Origin: Acidobacteriota bacterium
Lineage (GTDB): Bacteria > Acidobacteriota > Terriglobia > Terriglobales > Acidobacteriaceae
Length of the DNA: 63,639 nucleotides
Assembly: GCA_023410055.1 (NCBI GenBank)
Contig: JAEYQK010000099.1
Span: 1 to 63,639 of the forward strand
Reading direction: 5' to 3'
Below the pieces are notes generated by a model. The model was not told the origin of the DNA and ran no database searches. It was given only the letters and a program-made list of their open reading frames with translations. This document shows positions 52,378 through 60,269 of this stretch, piece after piece. Made by a program: the position numbers and the translations under genes. Within the stretch, counting starts at the first letter, position 1. Each line of letters starts with the position of its first letter.

Positions 52378-54084
52378 ATGCGCGTTCGTTTTGCGGATTT
52401 CGAATATGACTCAGTATCGAACCACCTGCTCAAAGGCGGTGCGCGAGTTGCAATTCAGGAAAAGCCGTTACGTGTTCTGTCGCTACTATTGGCAAGTGCC
52501 GGCCAATTAGTCACGCGAGAGCAGATTCTCCAGGAGACATGGGCAGGAACTTACGTTGCCGAAGATCAAAGTCTGAATACCGCAATCCGCAAGGTTCGCC
52601 TTGCTCTGAATGACTCTCCAGCTTCACCGAAATTCGTGGAAACGGTCGGAAGTCGAGGTTACAGGTTCATTCATCCAGTGTTGCCAGGCGCAGATGAGAG
52701 CCCGTCTCCAAGGACTCTGAAACTCGCCGTTCTTCCATTGGAGAATCTTGGCGGCCAAGATGAGGACATCATCGACGGCATGGATGAAGAGATGATTTCT
52801 CGTCTCGGACGCCTGCGTCCGAATTTCACAGTGCTGGCGCTGTCTTCCGTACTTCGCTACAAAGACCGTTCTACCACGGTCGATGAAATGCTCCGTGCGC
52901 TGGGGGCCGATTATCTGTTGTCGGGGAGCATCCGCCGTTCGGGATCGCGAATTCGGATTGCGGTACGGCTCATCAACGGCGACGACCAGACTTGCTTGTG
53001 GTCCCTGAACTTCGAGCGCGAGTTGGACGACATTTTCACAATTCAGAACGAAGTGGTTGAGAACGTCGCGCGCTCGACCGCCCGTGTTCTGACTTCGGTG
53101 ATGGTCAGGCCTCCGAAACCAGCTGCCCATGAGATATATCTTCGCGCTCGTCACTTTTGGAGCAAGCGAACGGCGCAAGCCCTCTTGAAGAGCATCGAGC
53201 TGTTCAATAACGCGCTTGCCCAAGATCCTGAATATGCCTTGTGTTACGTAGGCCTCGCTGACGCGTATTTGATGCTGGCGCAGAACGGCGTACTTTCCGG
53301 CTTGCATGCATTTCCGATCGTCAAGGAAGCGGCGCTGAAAGCGCTCACTATCGATAACCTCAATGCAGAAGCGCACGCTTCCATGGCATGGGTAAAGGCT
53401 GTTTACGAGCACGATCTAGTCGCAGCCGAAGCCGAGTGCAAGATATCGATCGAACTCAATCCCAGCTATTCGTATGGCTTCACTACTTACTCGTTTATCC
53501 TCACTGCGCTCGGCCGCCATCAGGAGAGCCTGGAACAAGTGAGGCGAGCTCTCCAGCTCGATCCGGTCTCTCCCTCCATTAATGCTATTTATGCCACAAT
53601 CCTGTTCTTTGCAGAGCAGTACGACGTCGCAATGGAGCTGTGCATGGAATGCCTTGAGCTTGATCCGGGGTTTTCGATCGCGCACGCTATTTATGGACAG
53701 GCGCTTGAGGCTAAAGGTGCTTACTCCGAGGCTGAGGAGCACTATCGACGAAACGCTGAACTGGCCCCTTGGGACCCGTTCGCCTTGGCACATTTATCGC
53801 GGATTGCCGTGCTTCAAAACAAGCGCGAAGAAGCCCGCATTCGGCTAAGAGCATTGCTTTCCGATGTCGAACCGCATTATGTCCCACCGTATGCTGCTGC
53901 GCAGGCCTGTGCCATGTCGGGAGATCGCGACCTGATTTTTCGCTGGCTCAACCGTGCAGAACAGGAACGTTCGACCTGGGTCGTTTACGTGAACGTTGAC
54001 CCGAAGTTCGATAGTTTGCGGAATGACCCGCGCTTCAAACTGCTCCTTCAAAAGCTCGGGCTCGCTTCTGACGCAACCCGATGA
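52378..54084 (+). CDS. CadC-type winged-helix regulator with TPR domain
   Basis: A protein of about 568 residues: an OmpR/CadC-type winged-helix DNA-binding domain (about 1-100, ending VGSRGYRFI), a TolB/adenylate-cyclase-associated-like domain (about 115-245; LAVLPLENL, GADYLLSGSIR, TCLWSLNFER) and then eight or so TPR units to the C-terminus. There is no membrane helix, unlike true CadC. Proteins of this architecture are abundant in Acidobacteriota and their signals are unknown. ATG 52378 begins the conserved domain; the frame is open to TTG 52366. It is divergent from the phosphoesterase gene (282-bp gap) and may regulate it. The HGSNAT-like gene follows 66 bases later. Confidence 0.88.
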   Translation: MRVRFADFEYDSVSNHLLKGGARVAIQEKPLRVLSLLLASAGQLVTREQILQETWAGTYVAEDQSLNTAIRKVRLALNDSPASPKFVETVGSRGYRFIHPVLPGADESPSPRTLKLAVLPLENLGGQDEDIIDGMDEEMISRLGRLRPNFTVLALSSVLRYKDRSTTVDEMLRALGADYLLSGSIRRSGSRIRIAVRLINGDDQTCLWSLNFERELDDIFTIQNEVVENVARSTARVLTSVMVRPPKPAAHEIYLRARHFWSKRTAQALLKSIELFNNALAQDPEYALCYVGLADAYLMLAQNGVLSGLHAFPIVKEAALKALTIDNLNAEAHASMAWVKAVYEHDLVAAEAECKISIELNPSYSYGFTTYSFILTALGRHQESLEQVRRALQLDPVSPSINAIYATILFFAEQYDVAMELCMECLELDPGFSIAHAIYGQALEAKGAYSEAEEHYRRNAELAPWDPFALAHLSRIAVLQNKREEARIRLRALLSDVEPHYVPPYAAAQACAMSGDRDLIFRWLNRAEQERSTWVVYVNVDPKFDSLRNDPRFKLLLQKLGLASDATR

Positions 54085-54150
54085 TGACGCGGTTGCGATC
54101 GGGCGACGCTACCACGCAGAAAAACTCCAGAACTGCGATAAGCTGTACAT

Positions 54151-55308
54151 ATGAGCTCAGCTGCAACACCCACGGCCAAACCGCGTCTGGCCTACATCGA
54201 CTGGATGCGGGGGCTGGCGTGCGTTCTGATGTTCCAGACGCATTCTTACGATGCATGGCTGAGCGAATCCGCGCGCAAGTCGACCTTCTTCATGTATTCC
54301 CAGCTGATCGGCGGCTTACCTGCGCCACTCTTTCTTTTCCTGGCGGGAATCTCGTTTGCGCTCGTGATAGATAAGCTGCGCAGCCGGGCCCCCGATCCGG
54401 ATCGAATCGCTCGAACGACGATTCGACGTGGAGCCGAGATTCTGGGGTTCGGCATTCTCTTCCGCATTCAGCAATTCCTGTTCGGAGTGCCGTGGGCGCC
54501 ATGGACTGGCCTGTTCGTCGTCGATATCTTGAGCACCATCGGCATCTCGATGATGATGATGGGCGCGTTGTGCAGGCTGACCGCCAGTCCCGAAGCGCCA
54601 GTGCGGCAGCGATGGCAGACCGTTCTGACGGCGATTGCCGCTGGGCTCGGCATCTCGATGCTCACGCCTCCGCTGTGGACCACCTGGCGTCCGCGCTGGC
54701 TGACCTGGCCTCTCGAGTCGTACGTCAACGGCGTACATACATATAAGGAGCCAACAGGCCAATTCTTTCCCATTTTTCCCTGGGCCGGATTTGCATTCAT
54801 CGGGCTCTCCATCGGCCTCATATTGCTCAGCGGATGGGCCCGCAGACGGGAAGGAGTGAGCGTTGCCATTGTCGGTGCTGGTGGGGTGATAACCGTCGTG
54901 TTTGCCCGCTGGCTTACGGTCCAGCCGAACCATTTGTATGCCGTCGATGACTACTGGCGCACCAGTCCCAGCTTCTTCATTCTTCGAATCGGCATAATGA
55001 TCGCGATCCTTTTTGTATCGTATGCGTGGTGCCGCTGGGGCGCAGCACAAAAGGGATTCTCTCCGATGATCCAGATGGGCCAGACCTCATTGCTGGTCTA
55101 TTGGGTTCACATCGAATTCGTTTATGGCAAGTTCTCCATTCTTCCGAAGAAGGCGATGAGCATTGGCGTAGCTTCAGCAGGTCTCATCATGATCACGCTG
55201 ATGATGCTGGCGTTGTCGGTCGCGCGCACAAAGGCGAAAGGGCGCTGGGGTGAAATTCGCGGATGGTTTACTCAGGCTTTTCAGCCAATCAAAGAACGTC
55301 AGGCATAG
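54151..55308 (+). CDS. HGSNAT-like membrane acetyltransferase (DUF1624/DUF5009 type)
   Basis: A 385-residue integral membrane protein with about ten helices. It opens with YIDWMRGLACVLMFQTH and LPAPLFLFLAGISFAL, the signature of the heparan-alpha-glucosaminide N-acetyltransferase / YeiB-like group. These enzymes take acetyl from cytosolic acetyl-CoA and pass it through the membrane to an extracytoplasmic sugar. Which sugar is acetylated here is unknown; a cell-surface glycan is likely. No clear Shine-Dalgarno precedes ATG 54151; it may depend on read-through from the regulator gene upstream. Confidence 0.85.
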   Translation: MSSAATPTAKPRLAYIDWMRGLACVLMFQTHSYDAWLSESARKSTFFMYSQLIGGLPAPLFLFLAGISFALVIDKLRSRAPDPDRIARTTIRRGAEILGFGILFRIQQFLFGVPWAPWTGLFVVDILSTIGISMMMMGALCRLTASPEAPVRQRWQTVLTAIAAGLGISMLTPPLWTTWRPRWLTWPLESYVNGVHTYKEPTGQFFPIFPWAGFAFIGLSIGLILLSGWARRREGVSVAIVGAGGVITVVFARWLTVQPNHLYAVDDYWRTSPSFFILRIGIMIAILFVSYAWCRWGAAQKGFSPMIQMGQTSLLVYWVHIEFVYGKFSILPKKAMSIGVASAGLIMITLMMLALSVARTKAKGRWGEIRGWFTQAFQPIKERQA

Positions 55309-55631
55309 CCCTTCTCAAAACAAAAAATTCAATACTGCTCATCAGATTAGCCGCTTTCAGTAGCTAAGTTGTTGTGCATTCGAGGGAATAGAGCAGCTTT
55401 ATGCCCGACATAACTATTTCGTATTTCCTGCATGAACATAGTTCGCGTTAAAAACATGCTATCGATGCGCGACGCACGATTCGCGTGCCGGAGCTGGTCC
55501 GGTTCGAATTGAAGCTGAAGGGTTGTCATAGCTTCCGAACAATGCGGTCGCAGCAATAATTTGTTTGATCGTGTGGCGTAACGCCACGTACTTAGGCCCA
55601 TAAAGAACGTGATTTGATCGCGGAGATACCT
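55309..55631. other. 323-bp intergenic region upstream of the first amt gene
   Basis: AT-richer than its surroundings and containing the promoter of the amt-PII operon. The only clear structure is the inverted repeat at 55573. I see no convincing sigma-54 element (TGGC-N8-TTGC). Confidence 0.5.
55573..55587. promoter_or_regulatory. 15-bp inverted repeat upstream of amt
   Basis: GTGGCGT-A-ACGCCAC, perfect seven-base arms, 44 bases before the amt start codon. Suitable for a dimeric nitrogen-responsive regulator; identity unknown. Confidence 0.45.
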
Positions 55632-57041
55632 ATGCGCAGGAATCTGCTCAAAGTTGTTGTGCTCTCTTTCCTTCTGCTGCTTGTGACCGCGCCATTGGTG
55701 GCGCAATCGAGTGCCCCAAGCGCAGATCGTGTGGCCCAGCTGGAACAACAGATTGCGGACGCCAAATCAGCCGGCGATAATGCCTGGATGCTGGTCAGTG
55801 CAGCACTTGTGCTGATGATGACCGGTCCGGGACTCGCGCTGTTTTACGGCGGTCTCGTTCGCAAGAAGAATGTGCTCTCAACCATGATGCAGAGCTTCGC
55901 GATGATGGCCATCATCACGGTCCTTTGGGGAATCATCGGCTACAGCCTGGCTTTCGGATCGGGCAATAGTTTCATAGGCAGCATTCATCATGTGTTCCTG
56001 CGTGGTGTGGGCGCAGCTCCCGAACCGAACTACGCAACGACGATCCCACAACAGACGTTCATGGTTTACCAATTGATGTTCGCGATCATTACGCCGGCGC
56101 TGATCACCGGCGCCTTCGCCGAGCGAATGAAGTTCAGCGCCATGGCGCTCTTCATGGCCTTGTGGTCGCTGATCGTTTACAGTCCGATGGCGCATATGGT
56201 GTGGGGCAAGGGCGGACTGCTGAATGCCGCACTAGGCGGGCGTTTCCCGTGTCTGGACTTTGCGGGCGGCACGGTTGTTCACGTCACGTCGGGTGTCTCG
56301 GCGCTGGTGTGCGCGTGGTATCTTGGCAAGCGCATCGGATATCCTAAGGAACCGATGCCTCCCCATAGCGTCGTTCTGAGTTTCATCGGCGCGGCGCTGC
56401 TGTGGGTGGGATGGTTCGGATTCAATGCAGGCAGCGCGCTTAGCGCGGGCAGTCTGGCGACGAGCGCGTTCGTGGCGACTCACTTTGCAGCGGCTGCGGG
56501 CGTTGTTGGATGGGGCGCGATCGAGTGGATACGCAACGGCAAGCCGAGCGCCTTAGGCGCCATCTCAGGCGCGGTCGCCGGACTGGTGGCGATCACTCCT
56601 GCGTCGGGCTTCGTCGGTCCTATGGCTGCGTTGTTCATTGGTCTCACCGCAGGCGCATTGTGCTACATGATGGTCGCCAAGGTTAAAACCTATTTCGGCT
56701 ACGACGACTCGCTCGATGCTTTCGGCGTACACGGTGCAGGCGGGACAATCGGCGCGATTCTGACCGGGGTCTTCGCTTCAAGTGCGGTGAATCCAATCCT
56801 GAAGGACGCCCAAGGAAATGCGCTGGCGCTAGGACTTATCCAGGGAAACATCCGGCAGGTCTTCAATCAGTGCATCGGGATCGGGATCGCCTGGGTGCTC
56901 GCAATCGTCGGCACTCTGCTGATTCTAAAGTTCGTTGACGTGGTGATCGGACTCCGCGTTTCGGAAGAACACGAAGTGCAAGGCCTCGATCTCACGCAGC
57001 ACGGCGAGGAAGGGTACTACTGGGAGGCGTCAACAAGCTAG
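55632..57041 (+). CDS. amtB: Ammonium transporter (Amt) with cleavable signal
   Basis: A 469-residue Amt/MEP channel. A signal peptide (1-25) and a short periplasmic segment with a heptad-like stretch (RVAQLEQQIADAK) precede the eleven-helix core. The twin pore histidines are in SPMAHMVWG and DAFGVHGAGG; TGAFAERMKF is the AmtB family helix-5 signature. It conducts ammonium/ammonia into the cell. ATG 55632, with CGGAG six bases upstream, is preferred to the open frame at 55614. The PII gene follows after 70 bases, the classical amt-glnK pairing. Confidence 0.94.
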   Translation: MRRNLLKVVVLSFLLLLVTAPLVAQSSAPSADRVAQLEQQIADAKSAGDNAWMLVSAALVLMMTGPGLALFYGGLVRKKNVLSTMMQSFAMMAIITVLWGIIGYSLAFGSGNSFIGSIHHVFLRGVGAAPEPNYATTIPQQTFMVYQLMFAIITPALITGAFAERMKFSAMALFMALWSLIVYSPMAHMVWGKGGLLNAALGGRFPCLDFAGGTVVHVTSGVSALVCAWYLGKRIGYPKEPMPPHSVVLSFIGAALLWVGWFGFNAGSALSAGSLATSAFVATHFAAAAGVVGWGAIEWIRNGKPSALGAISGAVAGLVAITPASGFVGPMAALFIGLTAGALCYMMVAKVKTYFGYDDSLDAFGVHGAGGTIGAILTGVFASSAVNPILKDAQGNALALGLIQGNIRQVFNQCIGIGIAWVLAIVGTLLILKFVDVVIGLRVSEEHEVQGLDLTQHGEEGYYWEASTS

Positions 57042-57111
57042 CCGAAATGGGGCTGTTCACGTCGAACTTTGGCGTGATAATCTCAGCATCGCGTTTGCGA
57101 ATGGATACGAC

Positions 57112-57450
57112 ATGACAAAAATTGAAGCCGTAATTCAGCCGTCCAAATTCGACGTGGTTAAAGACGCCCTTCTCGAAGTCGGAGTCGATGGCATGACCGT
57201 AACCGATGTACGTGGCCACGGCCGTCAGAAGGGTCACACCGAAATCTATCGCGGCCGCGAGTATACGGTCGATCTTCTACCGAAGGTGAAGATCGAAATG
57301 GTGCTGGCCGACGAATTGGTCGAACAGGCAGTGCAGGCGATTATGAACAACGCTCGTACCGGCAAGATCGGCGATGGCAAGATCTTCCTCTCAAAGGTCG
57401 ACGAAGCCATCCGCATCCGCAACGACCAGCGGGGCGCGGCGGCACTGTAA
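57112..57450 (+). CDS. glnK: Nitrogen regulatory protein PII (GlnK/GlnB)
   Basis: A 112-residue PII protein of standard length. The T-loop contains Tyr51 in RGREYTVD, the uridylylation site; the B-loop motif GTGKIGDGKIF is present as RTGKIGDGKIF, and VRGHGRQKGH precedes the T-loop. PII trimers bind ATP/ADP and 2-oxoglutarate and block the Amt pore when nitrogen is plentiful. Linkage to amt favours the name glnK; glnB cannot be excluded by sequence. Confidence 0.96.
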   Translation: MTKIEAVIQPSKFDVVKDALLEVGVDGMTVTDVRGHGRQKGHTEIYRGREYTVDLLPKVKIEMVLADELVEQAVQAIMNNARTGKIGDGKIFLSKVDEAIRIRNDQRGAAAL

Positions 57451-57881
57451 GCCTCAACCTCGTTCTTCTTCTCAAATCCCACACAACGAACCACGTTGTG
57501 TGGGATACCCTGCTTTTCCCCGCATCCCACTGTCCGCTTTCGCAGTGATCAGCTACACGAAAAACTTGGTCTACGTGCTATTTGCCGCAGCGGGTTCGTG
57601 GATTGGTGCTTTCCTGTCCATGTCTCTTATGCATCGACCCGCGGGAGGGCGATAGCAGTCCGGATGTACGGCATCGCGAGTAGTCCACTATCTTAAAGAA
57701 TCGCAGAACGATATATATTTCGCTTATTCTCCTCATAAAAACAAACTTTCGGAGTATTTTTTATCGCTACTAACCAAACGATCCATAAGTGTGAACGGCT
57801 CATTCGCATCGAAACCTTCACATGAGGACAGAGCTGTTAAGCCTGTACCCCACTAGTAGCCGTTGTAGAAGGAGCTATTCC
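57451..57881. other. 431-bp region between PII and the second amt
   Basis: Contains the hairpin at 57476, then AT-rich sequence (57690-57780) probably holding the promoter of the next gene. A 36-codon frame with one hydrophobic helix (57545-57655, GTG start) has no ribosome-binding site and is not annotated as a gene. Confidence 0.5.
57476..57506 (+). terminator. Hairpin after the PII gene
   Basis: Perfect 13-bp stem ATCCCACACAACG / CGTTGTGTGGGAT with loop AACCA, 25 bases after the stop. A weak CTTTT follows at a distance; likely the end of the amt-PII transcript. Confidence 0.7.
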
Positions 57882-59507
57882 ATGCGAGCCAACGAAGCCG
57901 ACCGATCTGTGCTTACATTCAGAGAGAAACTCTCCCGCCTTGCCCTACGTATGCGTGACCCGGAATGGCGGCATTACGCGAGACTCGTCGTCGCCGGCAA
58001 AGCGCTGGGCATAGCCCTGGTACTGCTGATCATTACCGTCGTTTCTGGCGCGTTTTTCACCAGCGCTCTGGCCGCCGACGCGGAGGTCAAAGCGGCAGCA
58101 ATCGTGAACCCGCTCAACACCGTCTGGACCCTACTTGCCGCTTTTCTTGTGTTCGGCATGCAGGTCGGGTTCACAATGCTTGAGGCCGGATTCTGCCGCT
58201 CTCGCGAAACCGTCAACGTGCTGATGGAGTGCATTGTCGACACGTGCCTCTGCGGACTTCTATTCTGGGCTTTCGGTTTCGCCTTCATGTTCAGCCACGG
58301 TAACGGCCTGATCGGCTATCACTGGTTCTTCCTCCAGAACGTGCCGGCAACGTATGAAAGCACAGGGGTGGCATTCCTCGCCTTCTGGCTGTTCCAGTTT
58401 GCGTTTGCAGACACGTGCTCAACCATCACCTCTGGGGCAATGATCGGACGCACCGGCTTCGTGGGCGACCTCGTCTACAGCGTGGCCGTGTCCGGATTCA
58501 TCTATCCGATCATCGGTCACTGGGCTTGGGGGCCAGACGGCTGGCTCGCCTTGATGGGGAGCGACGGGCATCTGTTCACTTTTCTCGGGACCGGTTTCCA
58601 CGACTTCGCGGGTTCGACTGTTGTCCACACCATTGGTGGATTCATCGCCCTGGCCGGCTCCATTGTGCTCGGGCCGCGGTTGGGCAGAAAGTTCAAGCGC
58701 GACGGCGGTGGCCCAATGATGCCGCACGATCTCACGATTGCCGCGAGCGGTGGACTGCTTCTGTGGTTCGGCTGGTACGGCTTCAATCCGGGCAGCACAC
58801 TTTCGGCAATGGACTTTGAAGGCATCGGACGAGTTGCGGCCAACACAACGCTTGCGGCCTGTGCAGCGGGCCTTTCCGCGATGGCGTTTGCCTACACTAT
58901 GAGCAAGAAGTGGGACGTCAGCTTCACCGTCAACGGCTTCCTGGCAGGGCTGGTCGCTGTAACTTGCCCGTGTTATTGGGTGAGTCCCACTGGCGCAATC
59001 CTTCTCGGTCTCGTCGCCGGCGTGCTGGTTGTGATCGGAGTGGAAGCACTGGAGTGGCTCCGCATTGACGATCCGATTGGCGCGGTTCCAGTACACGGAC
59101 TGTGTGGCATCTGGGGAACACTCTCGCTCGGGCTGTTCGCTTCAGGCCAGTATGGTGCGTCGGGAGCGCTCGCGCCCGACAATTCCGCTCCTTTGACGGG
59201 CTTATTCTATGGCGGAGGCTTCAAGCTCTTAGCTGCGCAGGCCATCGGCAGCACAGTGGTCACTGCTGCCACATTTGCGGTCGCACTCACCGTCATGTAT
59301 CTGGTACATCTGACCGGCGCTCTCCGCGTCTCCATGGAAGGCGAACTCTATGGCTTGGATCTGCATGAACACGGAATCTCTGCCTATCCGGAATATGTCA
59401 TCTCCGGACTAGCGGCACCAAGCGGAATGGGGGCGGACACTGTCGCTCCGGTACGGACTGTCGTCGCTGCGCCGAATGCAGCGCTTCGGCTGGAGACGGA
59501 AGTATGA
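57882..59507 (+). CDS. Second ammonium transporter (Amt), divergent subtype
   Basis: A 541-residue Amt with a hydrophilic N-terminal extension of about 45 residues, then a signal-anchor-like helix and the Amt core. Pore histidines are in PIIGHWAWG and GAVPVHGLCG. The sequence differs greatly from the Amt at 55632 (FADTCSTITSGAMIGRT instead of AFAERM), so this is a separate subfamily, not a recent duplicate. ATG 57882 has AGAAGGAG seven bases upstream; the frame is open back to 57822. The C-terminus is extended by about 50 residues rich in Ala/Val. Role: ammonium uptake or sensing; it lacks an adjacent PII gene of its own. Confidence 0.93.
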   Translation: MRANEADRSVLTFREKLSRLALRMRDPEWRHYARLVVAGKALGIALVLLIITVVSGAFFTSALAADAEVKAAAIVNPLNTVWTLLAAFLVFGMQVGFTMLEAGFCRSRETVNVLMECIVDTCLCGLLFWAFGFAFMFSHGNGLIGYHWFFLQNVPATYESTGVAFLAFWLFQFAFADTCSTITSGAMIGRTGFVGDLVYSVAVSGFIYPIIGHWAWGPDGWLALMGSDGHLFTFLGTGFHDFAGSTVVHTIGGFIALAGSIVLGPRLGRKFKRDGGGPMMPHDLTIAASGGLLLWFGWYGFNPGSTLSAMDFEGIGRVAANTTLAACAAGLSAMAFAYTMSKKWDVSFTVNGFLAGLVAVTCPCYWVSPTGAILLGLVAGVLVVIGVEALEWLRIDDPIGAVPVHGLCGIWGTLSLGLFASGQYGASGALAPDNSAPLTGLFYGGGFKLLAAQAIGSTVVTAATFAVALTVMYLVHLTGALRVSMEGELYGLDLHEHGISAYPEYVISGLAAPSGMGADTVAPVRTVVAAPNAALRLETEV

Positions 59508-59761
59508 CGTCAGTTCGTTCCATCAATTAGCGAGTAGCAGCAAACATCTAACGACTGGGCCCACAACGCATTTCATCTGGTGCGGTTGGTGGGCCCACTC
59601 GCCTTCAAAGAGGCAAGTCACGGACGCTCTAGCATTCGGGACCGGCATTGGTGCGGCGACCGAGCGTCTGCTTGAAAACGTGCAAGTGCCACGCCAGAAC
59701 GATCCCAGCTTTGTAACGTCGCCGCCAACGGGTGCAGGTCTTCCCTAGTAAAGCGCTTAAG

Positions 59762-59772
59762 TGGTAATACCA
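59762..59772. promoter_or_regulatory. GntR-like palindrome TGGTAATACCA, copy 1
   Basis: Matches the TGGT-N3-ACCA pattern of FadR-subfamily GntR operators. Retained in both cassette copies. Confidence 0.5.
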
Positions 59773-59834
59773 TCCTTGGGCGTGAAATCGAGACTTCAGG
59801 CAGCGTTGACGCGAGCAGCCGAGGGCGGCGCGTA

Positions 59835-59848
59835 TGCAAACGTTTACA
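59835..59848. promoter_or_regulatory. LacI-like operator TGCAAACGTTTACA, copy 1
   Basis: Central AAACGTTT palindrome with flanking TG/CA, the shape recognised by LacI/CcpA-family repressors. Confidence 0.6.
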
Positions 59849-59920
59849 GGCACGCCAGAAGACCCCCAGCTTTGTGTAGGCACCAACTCGCCCAGGTTCT
59901 TCCTTAGTAAAGCGATTAAG

Positions 59921-59931
59921 TGGTAATACCA
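59921..59931. promoter_or_regulatory. GntR-like palindrome TGGTAATACCA, copy 2
   Basis: Identical to the site at 59762, 159 bp downstream. Confidence 0.5.
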
Positions 59932-59991
59932 TCATTGGCGTGGAATCCAGAGTTCAGGCGGCACCGACGCGAGCAGTCGACGGCGGGGGCG

Positions 59992-60005
59992 TGCAAACGT
60001 TTACA
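59992..60005. promoter_or_regulatory. LacI-like operator TGCAAACGTTTACA, copy 2
   Basis: Identical to the site at 59835, 157 bp downstream, and 20 bp (two helical turns) from the next site. Confidence 0.6.
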
Positions 60006-60011
60006 GGCGCA

Positions 60012-60025
60012 TGAAACCGTTTACA
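60012..60025. promoter_or_regulatory. LacI-like operator TGAAACCGTTTACA
   Basis: Same flanks and central CG as the neighbouring sites with one changed half; in phase with the site at 59992, allowing cooperative binding. Confidence 0.6.
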
Positions 60026-60131
60026 TATGCAGAAAATGGACAGTTCTAACGAGATACCGTTTTGGGATATCGCAAAAAAATCCCTGCCTCCCCCTTGACT
60101 TTGTTGCGGGAACCATTCAGAGTGGACGGCG

Positions 60132-60145
60132 GTAAATCGATTTAC
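60132..60145. promoter_or_regulatory. Perfect palindrome GTAAATCGATTTAC
   Basis: A 14-bp palindrome with central CG, 37 bp after the TTGACT hexamer and 124 bp before the receptor start, so it may be a downstream roadblock operator. It differs from the AAACGTTT sites and may bind another LacI-type regulator. Confidence 0.55.
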
Positions 60146-60269
60146 TAGACGAACTCTGCACAGACAGAGCAACCACCCAAGTTTCATGAAGCAGTGAAAG
60201 AGTAAGGCTTGGCATTTCCAGGCAGTTTGACGGGTCCAGAATCGATTTTCAGTTACTTGGAGGCTGTGC

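Larger units (their letters stand above)
59673..60005. repeat. Degenerate tandem regulatory cassette, period about 158 bp
   Basis: Shared blocks occur in the same order in two copies: CACGCCAGAA (59690, 59851), CAGCTTTGT, TTCC-TAGTAAAGCG, TGGTAATACCA (59762, 59921), ACTTCAGGC-like, GACGCGAGCAG, and TGCAAACGTTTACAGG (59835, 59992). An eroded third copy precedes them (TGAAAACGTGCA at 59673 before CACGCCAGAA). Similarity is moderate between blocks, so the duplication is old and the conserved blocks are under constraint. Confidence 0.8.
59508..60269. other. 762-bp regulatory region upstream of the TonB receptor
   Basis: No gene. It contains the tandem cassette at 59673-60005, three LacI-like palindromes, two GntR-like palindromes and a perfect palindrome at 60132. 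A possible -35 element TTGACT lies at 60095, followed after 17 bases by only a poor -10. Confidence 0.7.

Noticed and set aside
55309..55631. Sigma-54 promoter before amt
   Set aside because: No TGGC-N8-TTGC element could be found.
57545..57655. 36-codon ORF with one hydrophobic helix
   Set aside because: GTG start without ribosome-binding site and no neighbours suggesting a membrane microprotein; too little support.
59673..60025. CRISPR array
   Set aside because: Repeat period is about 158 bp with internally diverged filler and no cas genes; this is a duplicated regulatory region.
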